From Brasenia schreberi (taxonomy: Eukaryota > Streptophyta > Magnoliopsida > Nymphaeales > Cabombaceae), in contig JAYKKT010000089.1 in NCBI GenBank assembly GCA_036023115.1, positions 18,222,501 through 18,286,500 on the forward strand: DNA of 64,000 nt, read 5' to 3'. Both the position numbers and the translations under genes were made by a program. Positions 35,601 through 46,586 of this stretch are shown here, piece by piece. The notes under the pieces are model-generated. The model saw nothing but the letters and a program-made list of their open reading frames with translations. It ran no database searches and was not told where the DNA came from. The stretch's first letter is position 1; every line of letters starts with the position of its first letter.

Positions 35601-35947
35601 GATCATTTCAATAGACTTGTTGATAACAGGGGCTTGGATGTCCGAGATTCTGGGGATGAATCTGATACGAGAGTTGATGTGCCGGGTTCGACATGTGCTC
35701 CGGTTTCGGGCTCTCTTTCGCTCTTCTGGTCCTACTTTCATTAGGCCAAGTTGCTTTGTGGGGTTTCAAAATACCTTTTTAAAGGTTTTAAAACTATATA
35801 ACACATATTTTAAAACATGTATAGTTTAAACATATGTACAGGGTTGCTTGGAAGGCTCCTGGGTTTCCAGACTCAAAATAGCCCTTTGGGGCTGCTTTTG
35901 CAAAACCAGGTTATTTGAGAAATTCGTGGGATTTTGGGGTGTTTACA
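32685..35947 (-). repeat. E3 5' LTR (right)
   Basis: 3263 bases from TGTAGACG to GTGTTTACA. It is intact and provides the uninterrupted version of the E2 insertion site (near 35685). It holds the three-hairpin domain (32777-32896), hairpin repeats (33260-33870), the 44-base box (near 33903-33950) and a G-run at 34691-34701 replacing T's by the TATA box. Confidence 0.95.
32777..32896 (-). other. Three-hairpin U5 domain, E3 right LTR
   Basis: Hairpin 3 is GCTAGCTTG-AG-CAAGCTAGC (reverse strand), with G-C replacing A-T at the stem top. Hairpin 1 has CTTGCGC-ATCG-GTGTAAG, keeping pairing through a G-U. Confidence 0.7.
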
Positions 35948-36507
35948 GTTATATTTTAGATGAATGGTGGGTTCGTTTTGGTGTTGATGCACTCAACTTA
36001 ACAAGGTTTGTTCAACGTATATTAAGCCAAATATGTAGTTTAACCGGATGCGAAAGAAATACTTGTCTTCATACAATATCAAGTTAAGCAAGGGTAAAAG
36101 GTTAAATAATGTGATATGTTTATTATTCCTCACTCATATTCATAAGTAATGATTTTCTAACTTGGAAGTATATTGAATTCTTTCTTTATAGACAAATGCA
36201 AATACATGCAAGAAGTGTAAAGAATGTATCATGTGACCCACTTAACTACGAAAATATTGATATTTTTGATAATTGGGTTGACACAGAAGAGACCCCTATT
36301 ATTTTAAAAGATGCAAACTGGAGAGCAATTGAGGATAAAATAGAGATTATATATGACGACGTAGAAGGTGTTCGATATAAGGACCCAATTATGGAGGAAG
36401 AGGAGGAAGATGATGGTGGTGGTGGTGATAAGGATGATGGCGATGATTATGATTATAATACTTATGATGTATTTGTTGATTATGATCCATGTTTTGTGGA
36501 TTGAAAC
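35948..36507 (+). pseudogene. hAT-type transposase pseudogene, right part
   Basis: Begins with the second GTTAT copy and continues the gene cut at 7667. EWWVRFGVDALNLTRFVQRI followed by LSQICSLTGCERN matches the C-terminal dimerisation region of plant hAT transposases (usually ending GCERNWS). The frame then ends at TAA 36085-36087. A plausible intron lies at 36094-36191 (GTAAAAGG to TTTCTTTATAG). The next exon encodes DPLNYENIDIFDNWVDTEE and an acidic, Gly/Asp-rich tail ending at 36504. The missing residues after GCERN and the frameshift on the left side make it a pseudogene. The following 80 bases are AT-rich and look like its 3' flank. Confidence 0.8.
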
Positions 36508-36638
36508 ACTAAAAAATTGAACACTTTGTAATTTATAACTTTATATTTATATTATTATAGATGTGAAATTTTATTTCAAAGTCTATGTAGAGACTTGAAA
36601 TAAAATTCACAAACTACATTATAGGTGCGAGCGTGCCA

Positions 36639-36748
36639 ACTAGTTTGCTTAAACTAGCCAAGATGATTTCTGACTTCTATAACAATTGTAGGCAAGTGAA
36701 TTTTTTTTGACATAGGCCTTCTTGAATCGATGCTCAAGAGTCAACCTA
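36639..36748 (-). other. Three-hairpin U5 domain, E7 (diverged)
   Basis: Hairpin 1's outer stem is TAGGT/GCCTA here and its inner stem CTTGAG/TTCAAG. Hairpin 3 is CTAGTTT-AAGC-AAACTAG, with T-A where younger copies have C-G. The stems persist although the sequence has changed in both arms; hairpin 2 is not recognisable. Confidence 0.6.
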
Positions 36749-39339
36749 GATGCTTTCAAGATTGTTTTAGATCTGGTGTATTTTCAAAATCTAATTTCAA
36801 TTCCGAAAACTTAACAAAAATCATGGTCCTAGCTTTTGGAATAAAAATGTTTCAAAATCCTGAAAAACAGAAACTCGTTCTGTTTTTAGAGACTTGTTTT
36901 CAATTTTTTTTTGATAGCTTCTGCATCTCCAAAAATCTTGAAAATTTTACACGAAATAGATATTGATATAGGAACTATTTTTATTCAAATTTTAAGTATT
37001 GTGGATATGTTCAATTAAATCTGAGAACATACCTTGCTCAGGTAATCGAGACAGATCTGTGACAAAAATAGAGATGTTTAAAAAATGGTTGTATCTTGGT
37101 GCATAGACCTTCAATTTCTATGAACTTGGTGTTGTTGGAATGATATGAATCTCAGACTTCCAATGGAACTATTTCTAAGAAATTGGTTCAATGCAAACAA
37201 AGTTATGGGATGATAACCTAACTGTGTTGCAGGAAATATAGGTTTTACATACTTTGTTTCGATTTTATGCAATCTTCTCCAATTTTATTTACGAGGTTGC
37301 ACTATCCTAAAATTCTTGAAAATTTTATTAACAGTGTGTCATGTGTGTATATTAGGTGTGCAAACTTTGAGTGCATTCAGAGTATGGAGAAATAAATTAA
37401 AAGTCATACATAAAACGTATGCAAGATGTAGAAAACAAGTTTTCAATTTTACAACATACATGAATGCATTTTGTTCGAATTTTAAAATATAATCTACAAC
37501 AGTTAAAATGTAAATGATTGAAGGAAATGAAGGAAATTATGGTTATAGCTTAAACATAGAGGGGATTAGGAGATATAAGAGCTTTAAATGTATATTAGGG
37601 TAGGAGAAACCGAAAATCAAACACATAGCATGCATCCATGAACATAAAGAAAATTGGGCAGTATAACCCTTAAATTTTACATAAAAAATAGGGTCAACCG
37701 CTCCTTAATTACAACCCCATTAAATTTAATTAAAGTGGAGAAGAGAGAAATTTAAAAGAGAAGAGAAGAAATAGGTTTTACCAGAGTGGATCGAGTGGTG
37801 GCCGGGGACTAGAGGGTGGTGGCACCTCCACTCCTCCTTCTCCTTCCTTTCTCTCTTTCTCTCTCTCTTTCTCTCCCTCATTTGTTGTAGGATTTCTTCT
37901 CTTTCTTCACTCTCTTCAATGCCTCAAACCAGCCCCCAAGGCCCCCTTTTATAGATTTTAAGGGAGGCCTTAAGGGCCTTCCATGATTTTGGATTTTAGG
38001 CCAATATCCCATTATATTTTGATCCAAGGGCTGGTCCATTGCTACACATGAGTGCATGTCGACTGGGAGGGTGGTCCCCTTGTATTCACCCCAAAATTGT
38101 GATGTTTTCAAAAACTCCTGAATTTCAAAAACCAGCTTACAACCTTTCTAAACCTTTAAAAATCCTAAATTTTAAAGTTTAAACCTTTTGGGAAATATTT
38201 GAAAATAAAGGTTTTAAATTCAAGTTAAAAGCCCATGGATTTCAAAACTGATTAAACGGACAAGTGAAACCTGATCCAAAATCCAACTCGAGATCAAGTT
38301 AAAAAGTAAAGGAGGGGCTCAACCTATCCAGATAAAAGTGAGATGGAAGATCGAACCCGGTGTTCATTTCAAGGAGAGTTCAAATTCTAAAAATGCAAAA
38401 TGGAATCGAGACCCTGATGAAGCCATCAAGAATCAAGTGCAAGCTCGAGATGGGTCCAGACAAATCAAACCAAGCATCAAATGAAAAAGTCCTGAAATCA
38501 AGCACTAGCCGGTTAAAAGGACTGGGAATAACCTAGTCTAAAACCGGGTCACCGAGGAACTGGAGCCAGCTTGAAAACCGTCCATTCCATGCCCCCAAAG
38601 AAGGATACAAAAAAATTTGGATTGGATCTGGACCAAAAGATCCAATCCACTTCCCAAAGAAGGACCCTTGGATCGTGTTGGACCAAAAGATCTAACCCGC
38701 CCCAAAAGATACACTCCCTTGGCCTATAAATAAGGCCAAGGGGGGGGGGGGGGGGGGGGGCTTGTGAGGGGGTTGGAGAAGGCTTGAGAAGAGAAGGTGG
38801 AGCTCGAACAAGCTTGGAGGAGAAAGGGAGGACCCGGCCAAGAGGGTGGAGCTTGGAAGCTTGAAGCCGACTGGAGCAAGGTAGGCTTCTAGACTTGAAG
38901 CTTGGAGCGAACCAAGGCAAGGGGCTGCACCTTGGGCAGCCATGGGCTACTTGGACAGAACCAAGAGAGAGAAAGTCGGCTCGAGCAAAGGGAAGGGATT
39001 GCACCAAGGGCTCGAGTGAGGGGGAAGCTTACAAGGAAGAAGATAGTCCGATTTCATATAAGAAATTTTCAGCATCTCGGGAAAACTTGTAAGCGCCTTT
39101 AAACTTTGGTTTTAAACCATTTTTTCCGTTTAATTCAATTCGAAAAGGGGTTGTATTAATTGAGTGCAGCCTCCCCCCATGTTGTAATATTGATTAGCTC
39201 TCTTCGCTCGTCATTTAATTGGTGGATGATCACAATTACACCCACATGCACTCGAGCCTTTTCGCTCTTCTATCTCAATATACTTTATAAACCTTATATA
39301 CTTCAAATCTCCTCTCTTCTTAAGCCAATATACATATTT

Positions 39340-39725
39340 CATTTCGCATGAATTTTACTTTTGGGAATGTAGAGTGACTACACTTTCATTTCACGTGAGT
39401 TTTACTTTCGAGAATGTAGAGTGACTGCACTTTCATTTCGCGTGAGTTTTACTTTCGAGAATGTAGAGTGACTGCACTTTCATTTCGCGTGAGTTTTACT
39501 TTTGAGAATGTAGAGTGACTGTACTTTCATTTCATGTGAGTTTTACTTTTGGGAATGTAGAGTGACTACACTTTCATTTCGCGTGAGTTTTACTTTCGAG
39601 AATGTAGAGTGACTGCACTTTCATTTTGCGTGAGTTTACTTTGGGAATATAGAGTGACTTCACTTTCATTTCGCGTGAGTTTACTTTTCGGACATAGAGT
39701 GGCTGCAATTTCAATTCGGGTGAGT
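39340..39725 (+). repeat. 47-base tandem repeat array
   Basis: About eight units built around GTAGAGTGACTGCAC and TTTCATTTCGCGTGAG. GTGACT occurs at 39374, 39421 and 39468, exactly 47 bases apart; the last units are shorter. It occupies the place held by 110-base hairpin repeats in the other LTRs. Confidence 0.9.
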
Positions 39726-40000
39726 TCGCATCATTATTCTTAAACACCCAAAATAGGATTTTCAACATCTCTACATCCGCTTATTGCGGCAATCTCTCGA
39801 TACTCGCTCCGATCACGCTGAAATTGGGCCCACACATTCCATACACATCAGGCCACAATAAGTAAAACTTGCAAGAATTTTAGGGTCGACCAACCCTGTA
39901 ATAAAATTGACAAAAGTGCACGAACCAAATTCTTTCAAAATACTTGTCATTCATATAATTTGAAGTAAAACTTGTTTGCAAATCGAAGTTCCTAAATGCT

Positions 40001-40117
40001 TAAACCGACCCTTGAGCATCGGTTCAAGAAGGTTTAAGTGAAAAGAGTCTGTTTGCCTACAATCGCAAAAAGTTAAAAAATTGTTTAAAAAGTCTTCGCT
40101 AGTTTGTGTAAGCTAGC
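40001..40117 (+). other. Three-hairpin U5 domain, old plus-strand LTR
   Basis: Outer stem of hairpin 1 is TAAAC/GTTTA against CAGAC/GTCTG in E2, so two pairs are changed in both arms. Inner stem CTTGAGC-ATCG-GTTCAAG has A-T for C-G. Hairpin 3 is GCTAGTTTG-TG-TAAGCTAGC, paired with two G-U. Confidence 0.65.
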
Positions 40118-40804
40118 TGGCACGCTCGCGCAAGCGTAGACACGAAAAGGTTCACACAAAAAACTTCAAGTGTAAGCCCACCCTCATGGCTTGGTTCAAG
40201 GGGGCGGTTCTCACTTTGACTCACCTTGATTGAATCAAAGTCTTGATCGAGCCACCTGCCTAGGTGTGGTCTTCATTTGACATAGCCCGCCTTCATTGTT
40301 TGGGGTGGTTTCCACTTGGTCCAGCCATGCTCCATCTTTGTATGGTGTAGGACTTGATTCATCCTTAGCTAACTTGTCTTGATTTGAACCAATTGTTTTG
40401 TTGGATCATTTCCACCAAACCGTGTGCCTTAGCCATGACTTTGCTTCGATGCCTTTATTGGTCCTTTGGCTTGCACATAAGGCTTGAATTGATTTTGACT
40501 CGAATTAACTCTATCTTGCATGTCTTAGGATCACCAACTCTCTTAGGATGGGCCGTTTGGAGTGTTGAATTGGATTGAACTTGGGATGACCCTGCTTACC
40601 TTCGAGGCTTGATTGGGCTTTTGCATTCGATCATGCCTTAGCATCTTATATTTGAATTCCAAAACTTGTTTTTGTAACATTTTTATTTCCAAAATGTTGT
40701 TTTTGAGATTTTATGAAATTCTTAGGCTGTGTTCAAATCGTGGATTGAAAACATGCCTAGATTTGTTTTGAAAAAATATTTTTAGGGTGTTTACAGATGC
40801 CCTC

Positions 40805-40986
40805 TATAAACACCCTAAATAAATTTGTAAAAACATACTCTCAATTTCAAAAAATAGCTTGTTTTGAACCCCTGCTTTAAATTGAGAATTTCACAAAATC
40901 CTTAAAATGGAGATTTTGAAATTAAATGTTTTCAAATCAAAGTTAAGGAAAAGCCAAGTCAAACAGGAATAAAGCCGAATCGTCTC
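40805..40986 (+). repeat. E8: start of another plus-strand LTR, cut by E4
   Basis: TATAAACACCCTAAATAAATT resembles the LTR start TGTAAACACCCC with TG mutated to TA, followed by U3-like sequence (TCAATTTCAAAAAATAGC). E4 begins at 40987. Only nine bases (GATGCCCTC) separate it from the E7 terminus. Confidence 0.5.
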
Positions 40987-41080
40987 TATAGACACACCGA
41001 AATTTCCGACCCTGGGCTTCTTAGGGCCTAGAGCGAACCTTTCTGCATCTACGTTCGTTTTTATGAAAAAGGGCGTCCCA

Positions 41081-41201
41081 ACTAGCTTACTCAAACTAGC
41101 GAAGTAAGTTTTTGCAATATCTGACTTGTTTGGGGCGACTATGGACAAGTGGGTTCTTTTTGTCGCAGACCTTCTTGTACCGATGTGCAAGGGTCAGTCT
41201 G
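41081..41201 (-). other. Three-hairpin U5 domain, E4
   Basis: Hairpin 3 is GCTAGTTTG-AG-TAAGCTAGT (reverse strand), all pairs kept using G-U. Hairpin 1 has CTTGCAC-ATCG-GTACAAG with A-T in place of the G-U of E2 and one mismatch. Confidence 0.65.
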
Positions 41202-43264
41202 TATGCTTTAAAAAAGTCGATTTTGAGAAAACATAACCTTTTTGAAAAGTATGCAAAGTGTTTGATCGATTTTACTTTGTCTTGTTGCAGATTTTATCAA
41301 TGTGGGATTTGCACGTTTCCTATGTCTTGGGTTTTAGCCAATCTAGGCTTGAGCTGTGTGCATCAAGTGCCTAAGTATGGGCGATTTTTGCATGGGTGTA
41401 TGGGGTTTGCTTTGATGCAAGTATGCACCCTAACTCGTGGTATGGTGGATATGCAATGCAAACTCACGCAACTCCAAGGGAAAACCAGGAATTTAAAGAC
41501 ATAGCAGAAGGGAAATTGTCAAAGGGAAATTGCAAAAGGGAAATATAGCTATATCTTAAGAGAGGAAAGGCTCAATTGTGTAAGTGTATGCCATGTATAA
41601 ATTGAAATGCAACTCACACAGCTGAACCTTAAAACCTGAAATTTAAAGACATAGCAGAATGGAAATACAACTATATATATATGGGCCCGAAGGTCGCCAA
41701 CGTGCATGTGTTGTGTTGGTGTGTAAATGGAAAGGCAAACACACGCAGCTGAACCGGGAAAACGCAGCGGAAAGTATAGAAATATGACTATATCTTAGCG
41801 GCTGCCAAGGCCAAAATGGTGCGTGAGGTGCATGAGCAAGCGCTCGGGTGTTCTTTGTGTGCGAGTGTATAAATAAAAGACAAACTCTCATGACTTAATG
41901 TAACAACCCAGTTGAATTGAAATACTTATATAGAATAAGAGCGAAAGCTCAATGCATGCATGTGTGAGTGTATAAAATTAAAGACAAACTCACGCAGCTC
42001 CTACTAGAGTCTTAGGAGTAAGAGCGAAGGCTCAATGGTGCACGTGGGTGCTTGTGTACGAGTAAGAGCTAAGGCTCAAGTGCTCGTGTGTGCTTCGTGT
42101 TGCAAACCAAGTTATTACAATCGGGGGGAGACAAGGCTCCGTTAATACAACCCCGTATCCAAATTGAATCAAAGCGTAGAAAGGAGATATAAAATACCGA
42201 ATTAAAACACTTACGTGATTCAGATATTTGTCCACTCCAATCTTTACGAGTTTGCTTGGCTTTACACCCATGGATGAGTCTTCCTTGAAGCTTGAAGCAA
42301 AAGGTGGTTGAACGTAGCCCTTAAGCATGAGGTTAGGCATGAGGGATGAGGTTCACAACACTAAAGGGTGGCGGGTTTGTGCTTGAGAGGCGAGGTTCAC
42401 GGGTCTTGTGTGAGACTCGGGATGGTGTGGGATACTAGGCTAGGATGGGTTCGGTTGGGGGATCTAAGCAAGTGGTCACGGCACTAGGTAGGTGGAAGGG
42501 GGGAGCTAAGGGTCACAGATGGGGCATGGGATGTCTAAGGCAGTGGATGAGAGTCGAGTAGGTGTTAGGTGGTTGGGGTGTGTCTAGCTAGGATGGGTTC
42601 GGTTAGGACAGGGGGTAGGTTGGTTAGGCTAGGTAGTGGTGGTGGTAGGTAGTGGCTGGGGTCAGTGAAGTGGTGGGGATGCGGTGGTAGTGGCGGTTGA
42701 GGCTAGGACGACGTCAGTTGGGGGTCGGCGCCAGGCGGGTTGACAGAAGGTGAGGGCGACGGGCTCTAGGCGCCTGTCGCAGGCACTAAGGCAGAGAGGG
42801 AGCGGGGTGTGCGCTAGGCGCGCGGGGCACCTGTAGGGTGTGCGACATAGGAGCGGGTAGGTTTAGAGTGGTCGGGGGGAGATCTTAACGTGGAGTCGGT
42901 TGTGTTGGGTTAGCCTAAGTAGGTTTAGGGTGGCTGGGAAGGTTTAAGGGTAGTGGATTAGGTGTACTAATTAAGGTCGGTTTAGGGTGGTTTAGAGGGA
43001 TTAAGAAGAGTGGTTTAGGGTGTGCTTAGGCTTATCTTGTAACGGCGGTTTAGGGTGTGCATAGACTCCAATCAGCCACCTTAAGCCTCTTTGTCCAAGC
43101 AACTTTAGCCCTTCAATTAGGGTGGGGCAACCCTTGACTAATCCCACACTAAACTACAATTAATAAAACTCTAAAACAAATGAAAGCTTTAAGCACTCAC
43201 CTTGGACCTTCTCTCTCCTCCATTCAAATTCACGTGAATCTCTTATAATGGACCCCCTCACCTC

Positions 43265-43272
43265 TATTTATA
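43265..43272 (-). promoter_or_regulatory. TATA box of E4 LTR
   Basis: TATAAATA on the reverse strand, upstream of the leader and downstream of the GGATTTGG block, as in the other LTRs. Confidence 0.65.
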
Positions 43273-43439
43273 GGCATTCGAGGTGGGTTTTGGATTTGGG
43301 TTTGGGTTTGAGATATGGATCCAGACCCAAATCCAAACACTATTTGGATTTAGATCTTGGATCTCGGATATTTTGAGATCTATATCCGATCCAAATCCAA
43401 TATTTTTATGGATATGGATCTAGATATTTTGATTCAGAT

Positions 43440-43560
43440 CCATCCAATCAAAACACTATTTGGATCCAATCCAAATCCAAATACTATTTGGATCGACCCA
43501 AACACTATTTGGATCGACCCAAACACTATTTGGATTGACCCAAATCCAAACACTATTCAC
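43440..43560. repeat. Short tandem repeats in E4 U3
   Basis: Repeated units of about 21 bases (AACACTATTTGGATCGACCCA) within a wider stretch (43280-43620) of GGAT(T)TGG/CCAAATCC motifs in both orientations. The stretch can fold back on itself at many places. Confidence 0.85.
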
Positions 43561-44250
43561 TATATGGATTTGGATATGGATATTTATGGTCCAGACCCAA
43601 ATCAAAATTTCTCTGGATATTCCTTCTTGGCTTCTCGAGGTGAACGATCTGTGCGGGCCCTAGTTTCATCAGTGACCCGACTGGTGTTGGGTTTCCCCAA
43701 TCTGTGTCGTTCGGACTCCTTTCTACCTTTTGGACTTCGTTTTTGCTCATTTCCGGTCTTCCCGGTTCAGATTCGGGATGCTTGAGTGAGAATAGTTGAT
43801 CTGGCTTTCTAGTGCTTCGGGCTTGCCATCTGCTTCGTGCCTGGGCCTTCCTTTCGCCTTTCGAACCTAGCTTTTATCAGGAGAGGTTGCTCTTCTGGGC
43901 TTCAGAACAGACTTCTGAAGCTGCTTCTGGTATTGGCCTCCGTGACCGGCTTGTTGGGTTGTTTCTGGATCAAGTGTCGTCTTCGCATGCTCCACTTGTT
44001 CTCCTTTGGCTTTTGGAAAAATGGGGCTTAGCCCGGGTTTCAAAAACTCCTATTTGATAAAGGGCTTCAAAACACTATTTACAGGATTAAAAGTAATATG
44101 TACGGAGTTTAAAACGGTATGTACATGTTTTTGAATATGTACAGGGTTTCTAGAAGGCTCCTGGGTTTCCAGACTCAAAATGGCCCTTTGGGGCTGCTTT
44201 TGTAAATTAGGTATATTTTTAGAAAGTCGTGGGATTTTGGGGTGTTTACA

Positions 44251-44296
44251 GATTCCCTCTTTAGCATTATCTAAATTGATTTGGATAATGGAAAAG
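44251..44296 (-). promoter_or_regulatory. E4 polypurine tract with decayed hairpin
   Basis: Reverse strand AAAGAGGGAATC next to the LTR. The 38-base inverted repeat (44259-44296) is recognisable but has several mismatches, in keeping with an older element. Confidence 0.65.
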
Positions 44297-44463
44297 ATGA
44301 GAACACCCTTGTTCAATGTCTCCCTAGATCTATTCTCGAAAATATGGGATCGTCCCAATTTTTGAGCAAAACGTTTTTTTAAAACCTGGTAAGAGGAGAT
44401 ATCACGCCAAAGGGGACCCCTTCTATGGGTTCCTGATCCTAAATGGGGATCATGTTATGAAGT

Positions 44464-46581
44464 TGTAAACACCCCGAAATCCCACGAACTTCTCAAAAAT
44501 AACCTGGTTTTATTAAAAGTAGCCCCAAAGGGCTATTTTGCCACCCTAGCTTCACCCGGCTGCATCCACTCCTTCCACCCGCCAACCTCCCCTTCCTCTC
44601 CGGTTAGTACCTTATCCTAACTCCACCCTATCTTCACTCCCCCTCCACTCTCAGCCACCCCATAACACCCTACCTTAGCCTAGTCTCCACTCCATTCAGT
44701 CGGCCACCACTTAACCTGCCACCAGTCAGCCAGCCATAGCCGACTGCATCTAACCACCCGCAGCCTTCCATCCTCTCCTTTAAACCATCCCCTAGTCACC
44801 CCTTAGCTCCACCTTCCCTAGAACCTGCCCTATACCTTAGTGACACTCCCTAACCACTTCAGCCCGAGACACCACAACAACACCTTCCTATCAGCCGGCC
44901 ACCACCTAACCAGCCCCTAGTCGGCCAGCCACAGCCGGCTGCACCTTGTCACACCCGTAACCTTCCATCCTCTCCTTTAAACCAGCTCCTAGTCACCCCT
45001 TAGCTCCACCTTCCCTAGAACCTGCCCTATACCTTAGTGACACTCCCTAACCACTTTAGCCCGATACACCACAACAGTACCTTCCTATCAGCCGACTAGC
45101 CCCCTAGGCGCCACACCCGCGCTCTCTTGTCACCCGGCCAGTCACTCCCTTGCCGTGTCATTCCGAGGAGCTCCCTCTTGCAGCCCAAGGCGACGCCCAA
45201 GCCCAAGCTTCGAGCAAGTCACCTCCGGACCAGCTATACGTAAGTGCCTAACTCGGTCCTTATTTGTAGACTTGCTTAAGTTAAATTAAATTTGATACGG
45301 GGTTGTAATAACGGAGCATTGTCTCCCCCCCGCTTGTAATAACGTGGCTTGGCACACCCACACACACGTGCACTTGAGCCTATCTCGCTCTTAGTCGTGC
45401 ACGATTTTGAACACACACAGGCGTAATAAGCCCTTAAGATATAAATTTATTTATATAATTTAAGTTGCATGGGGTTTTGCTTAAGTTGTGTGTGTTGTCT
45501 TTCAATTCTCGCACTCACACACATTGAGCTTTCACTCTTATTTGCAAGACCCAAGTAAGGGCCGTGTTATATTTTCCCTTGGGTTTAATTTCATGTCATG
45601 TGTGTAAGTATTTCAATTATACACTCACACACATTGAGCTTTCACTCTTACTCCCAAGACCTTAGTTAAGGCCTATTGCAATTTATATTTGGGTTTAATT
45701 TCATGTCATGTACGTAGTACTTCAATTCTCGCACTCACACACATTGAGCTTTCGCTCTTACTCCCAAGACCTTAGTTAAGGCCATATTGCAATTTATATT
45801 TGGGTTTCATTTAAGTCGTGTGAGTTGTCTTTCAATATATACACAACACCCACACAACACGTTGGCGACCTTCGGGCCCATATATATTATAAGTATTTCC
45901 CTTTCGGCTATGTCTTTAAGATTTGGGTTTTAAGGTTCAGTAGTGTGCGTAGTCTTTACATATATACACGGCACACACTTGCACTATTGAGCCTTTCCGC
46001 TCTTAAGATATAGCCATATTTCCCTTTTGCAATTTCCCTTCCGCAATTTCCCTTCGGCAATTTACATTACAAGTCATTTCCCTTCGGCATTGTCTTTCAA
46101 TTTCGGGTTTTCCCTTTGGAGTTGCGTGAGTTTGCATTGCATATATGCCATACCACGAGTTAGGACATATATTGCATCAAAGCAAACCCCATACTCCCAT
46201 TCAAAAGTTGCCCCACTTAGGTTACGTGTTCATAACACACACCTAGTTGGCCCGAAAAGGGATAAAAAGAAAGACATAGGCACGTGCGAATCCACGTGAA
46301 ATAAAATCTAAAAATCATATCAAACACGTTTTCGTAGGTTCTTATATTCCAAAACTCGATTTTTAAAGCGTACAGACTGACCCTTGCGCATCGGTGCAAG
46401 AAGGTCTACGACGAAAAGAGCTTGCTTGCTCACAGTCGCCATGTTAGGAGTCAGATTTAAATTTCTCTTCGCTAGCTTAAGTAAGCTAGCTAGCACGCCC
46501 TTTTGCTTAATTAGAACTTAGACACACGAAAAGGTTCGCTTCAGGCCTAAGAACCAGGAGCAGAAACTTTCTGTGTCTACA
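44464..46581 (+). repeat. E5 5' LTR with promoter deletion
   Basis: TGTAAACACCCC to GTCTACA, only 2118 bases. After GGGCTATTTTG at about 44541 it jumps to sequence matching 59436 of the 3' LTR. About 1.5 kb of U3, including the palindromic block, CCTAA stretch and TATA box, is missing. The remainder is nearly identical to 59436-60412. A donor-like GTTAGTA (44603) and GTAAGTG (45240) are kept. Confidence 0.92.
46373..46490 (+). other. Three-hairpin U5 domain, E5 5' LTR
   Basis: CAGAC/GTCTG outer stem with CTTGCGC-ATCG-GTGCAAG inside. Hairpin 2 has GAGC-TTGCTT-GCTC. Hairpin 3, GCTAGCTTAAGTAAGCTAGC, is at 46471-46490. All stems are intact. Confidence 0.72.
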
Positions 46582-46586
46582 GGATT

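Larger units (their letters stand above)
7668..35947 (-). mobile_element. E3: Tat-lineage LTR retrotransposon, reverse strand, disrupted by E2
   Basis: Both LTRs, primer-binding site, gag-protease, pol, 3' UTR and purine tract are present in reverse orientation, with the target duplication GTTAT on both sides. The left (3') LTR is split by E2 at 10602/24872. Without E2 the element is about 14 kb. ORF1 and ORF2 are both broken and the integrase core is deleted, so it is non-autonomous. It lies inside the hAT pseudogene. Confidence 0.95.
38081..40185 (+). repeat. Diverged plus-strand LTR inside E7
   Basis: TGTATTCACCCC at 38081 resembles an LTR start. It carries a palindromic block (GGATCTGGACC..., 38620-38700), a clear TATAAATA near 38722, a G-run (about 38743-38760), a Pro/Ser-type leader, a GTAAGCG donor-like site near 39090, the 44-base box variant near 39145-39190, 47-base repeats and the U5 domain (40001-40117). 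The right end is uncertain and no target duplication was found. Confidence 0.45.
36586..40795 (-). repeat. E7: old diverged LTR, reverse strand, interrupted
   Basis: Starts TGTAGAGACTTG, followed by a recognisable reversed U5 (GCGTGCCAACTAG..., 36630-36750), a decayed 44-base box (near 37690-37720) and a reversed TATA-like site (CTTTTATAG near 37945). It ends AGGGTGTTTACA at 40795, followed by a purine-tract remnant. The stretch from about 38081 to 40185 is a separate plus-strand LTR. I see no protein-coding signal in 36900-37690. Confidence 0.55.
40987..44250 (-). repeat. E4 3' LTR
   Basis: From TATAGACACACC (mutated from TGTAGACAC) to GGGGTGTTTACA, 3264 bases. It contains the three-hairpin domain (41081-41201), TAAGAGC/GCTCAA hairpins (41940-42075), the 44-base box (near 42113-42160), a reversed donor-like site near 42212, a TATA box and a U3 with GGATTTGG-type repeats. 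Confidence 0.87.
40987..44463 (-). mobile_element. E4: reverse-strand element, 3' LTR and internal edge only
   Basis: A left-hand (3') LTR, purine tract and about 170 bases of 3' UTR, then broken off by E5. The rest should lie beyond E5 outside the window. GTCTC at 40982-40986 would be the left target duplication, unverified. Confidence 0.8.

Noticed and set aside
35685..35700. Possible second insertion scar in E3's right LTR
   Set aside because: It is the undisturbed version of the E2 target; no duplication or filler is present.
36730..36966. Small ORF after the hAT pseudogene
   Set aside because: It lies in the reversed U5 of E7, lacks any recognisable domain, and its composition matches non-coding LTR.
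38743..38760. Long G-run as a G-quadruplex or functional element
   Set aside because: A homopolymer in a decayed LTR next to TATA; similar runs at 34691 and 62661 vary in length and may be slippage or sequencing artefacts.
40210..40620. Possible coding sequence with frames around 40384-40578
   Set aside because: No protein family is recognisable. Repeated CTTGATT/CTTGGTT motifs suggest diverged repeat sequence inside the old LTR.
42700..42860. GC-richer stretch in E4 LTR as a host gene fragment
   Set aside because: It sits in the expected leader position of the LTR, has no sustained reading frame, and simple GGT/GGC runs explain the composition.
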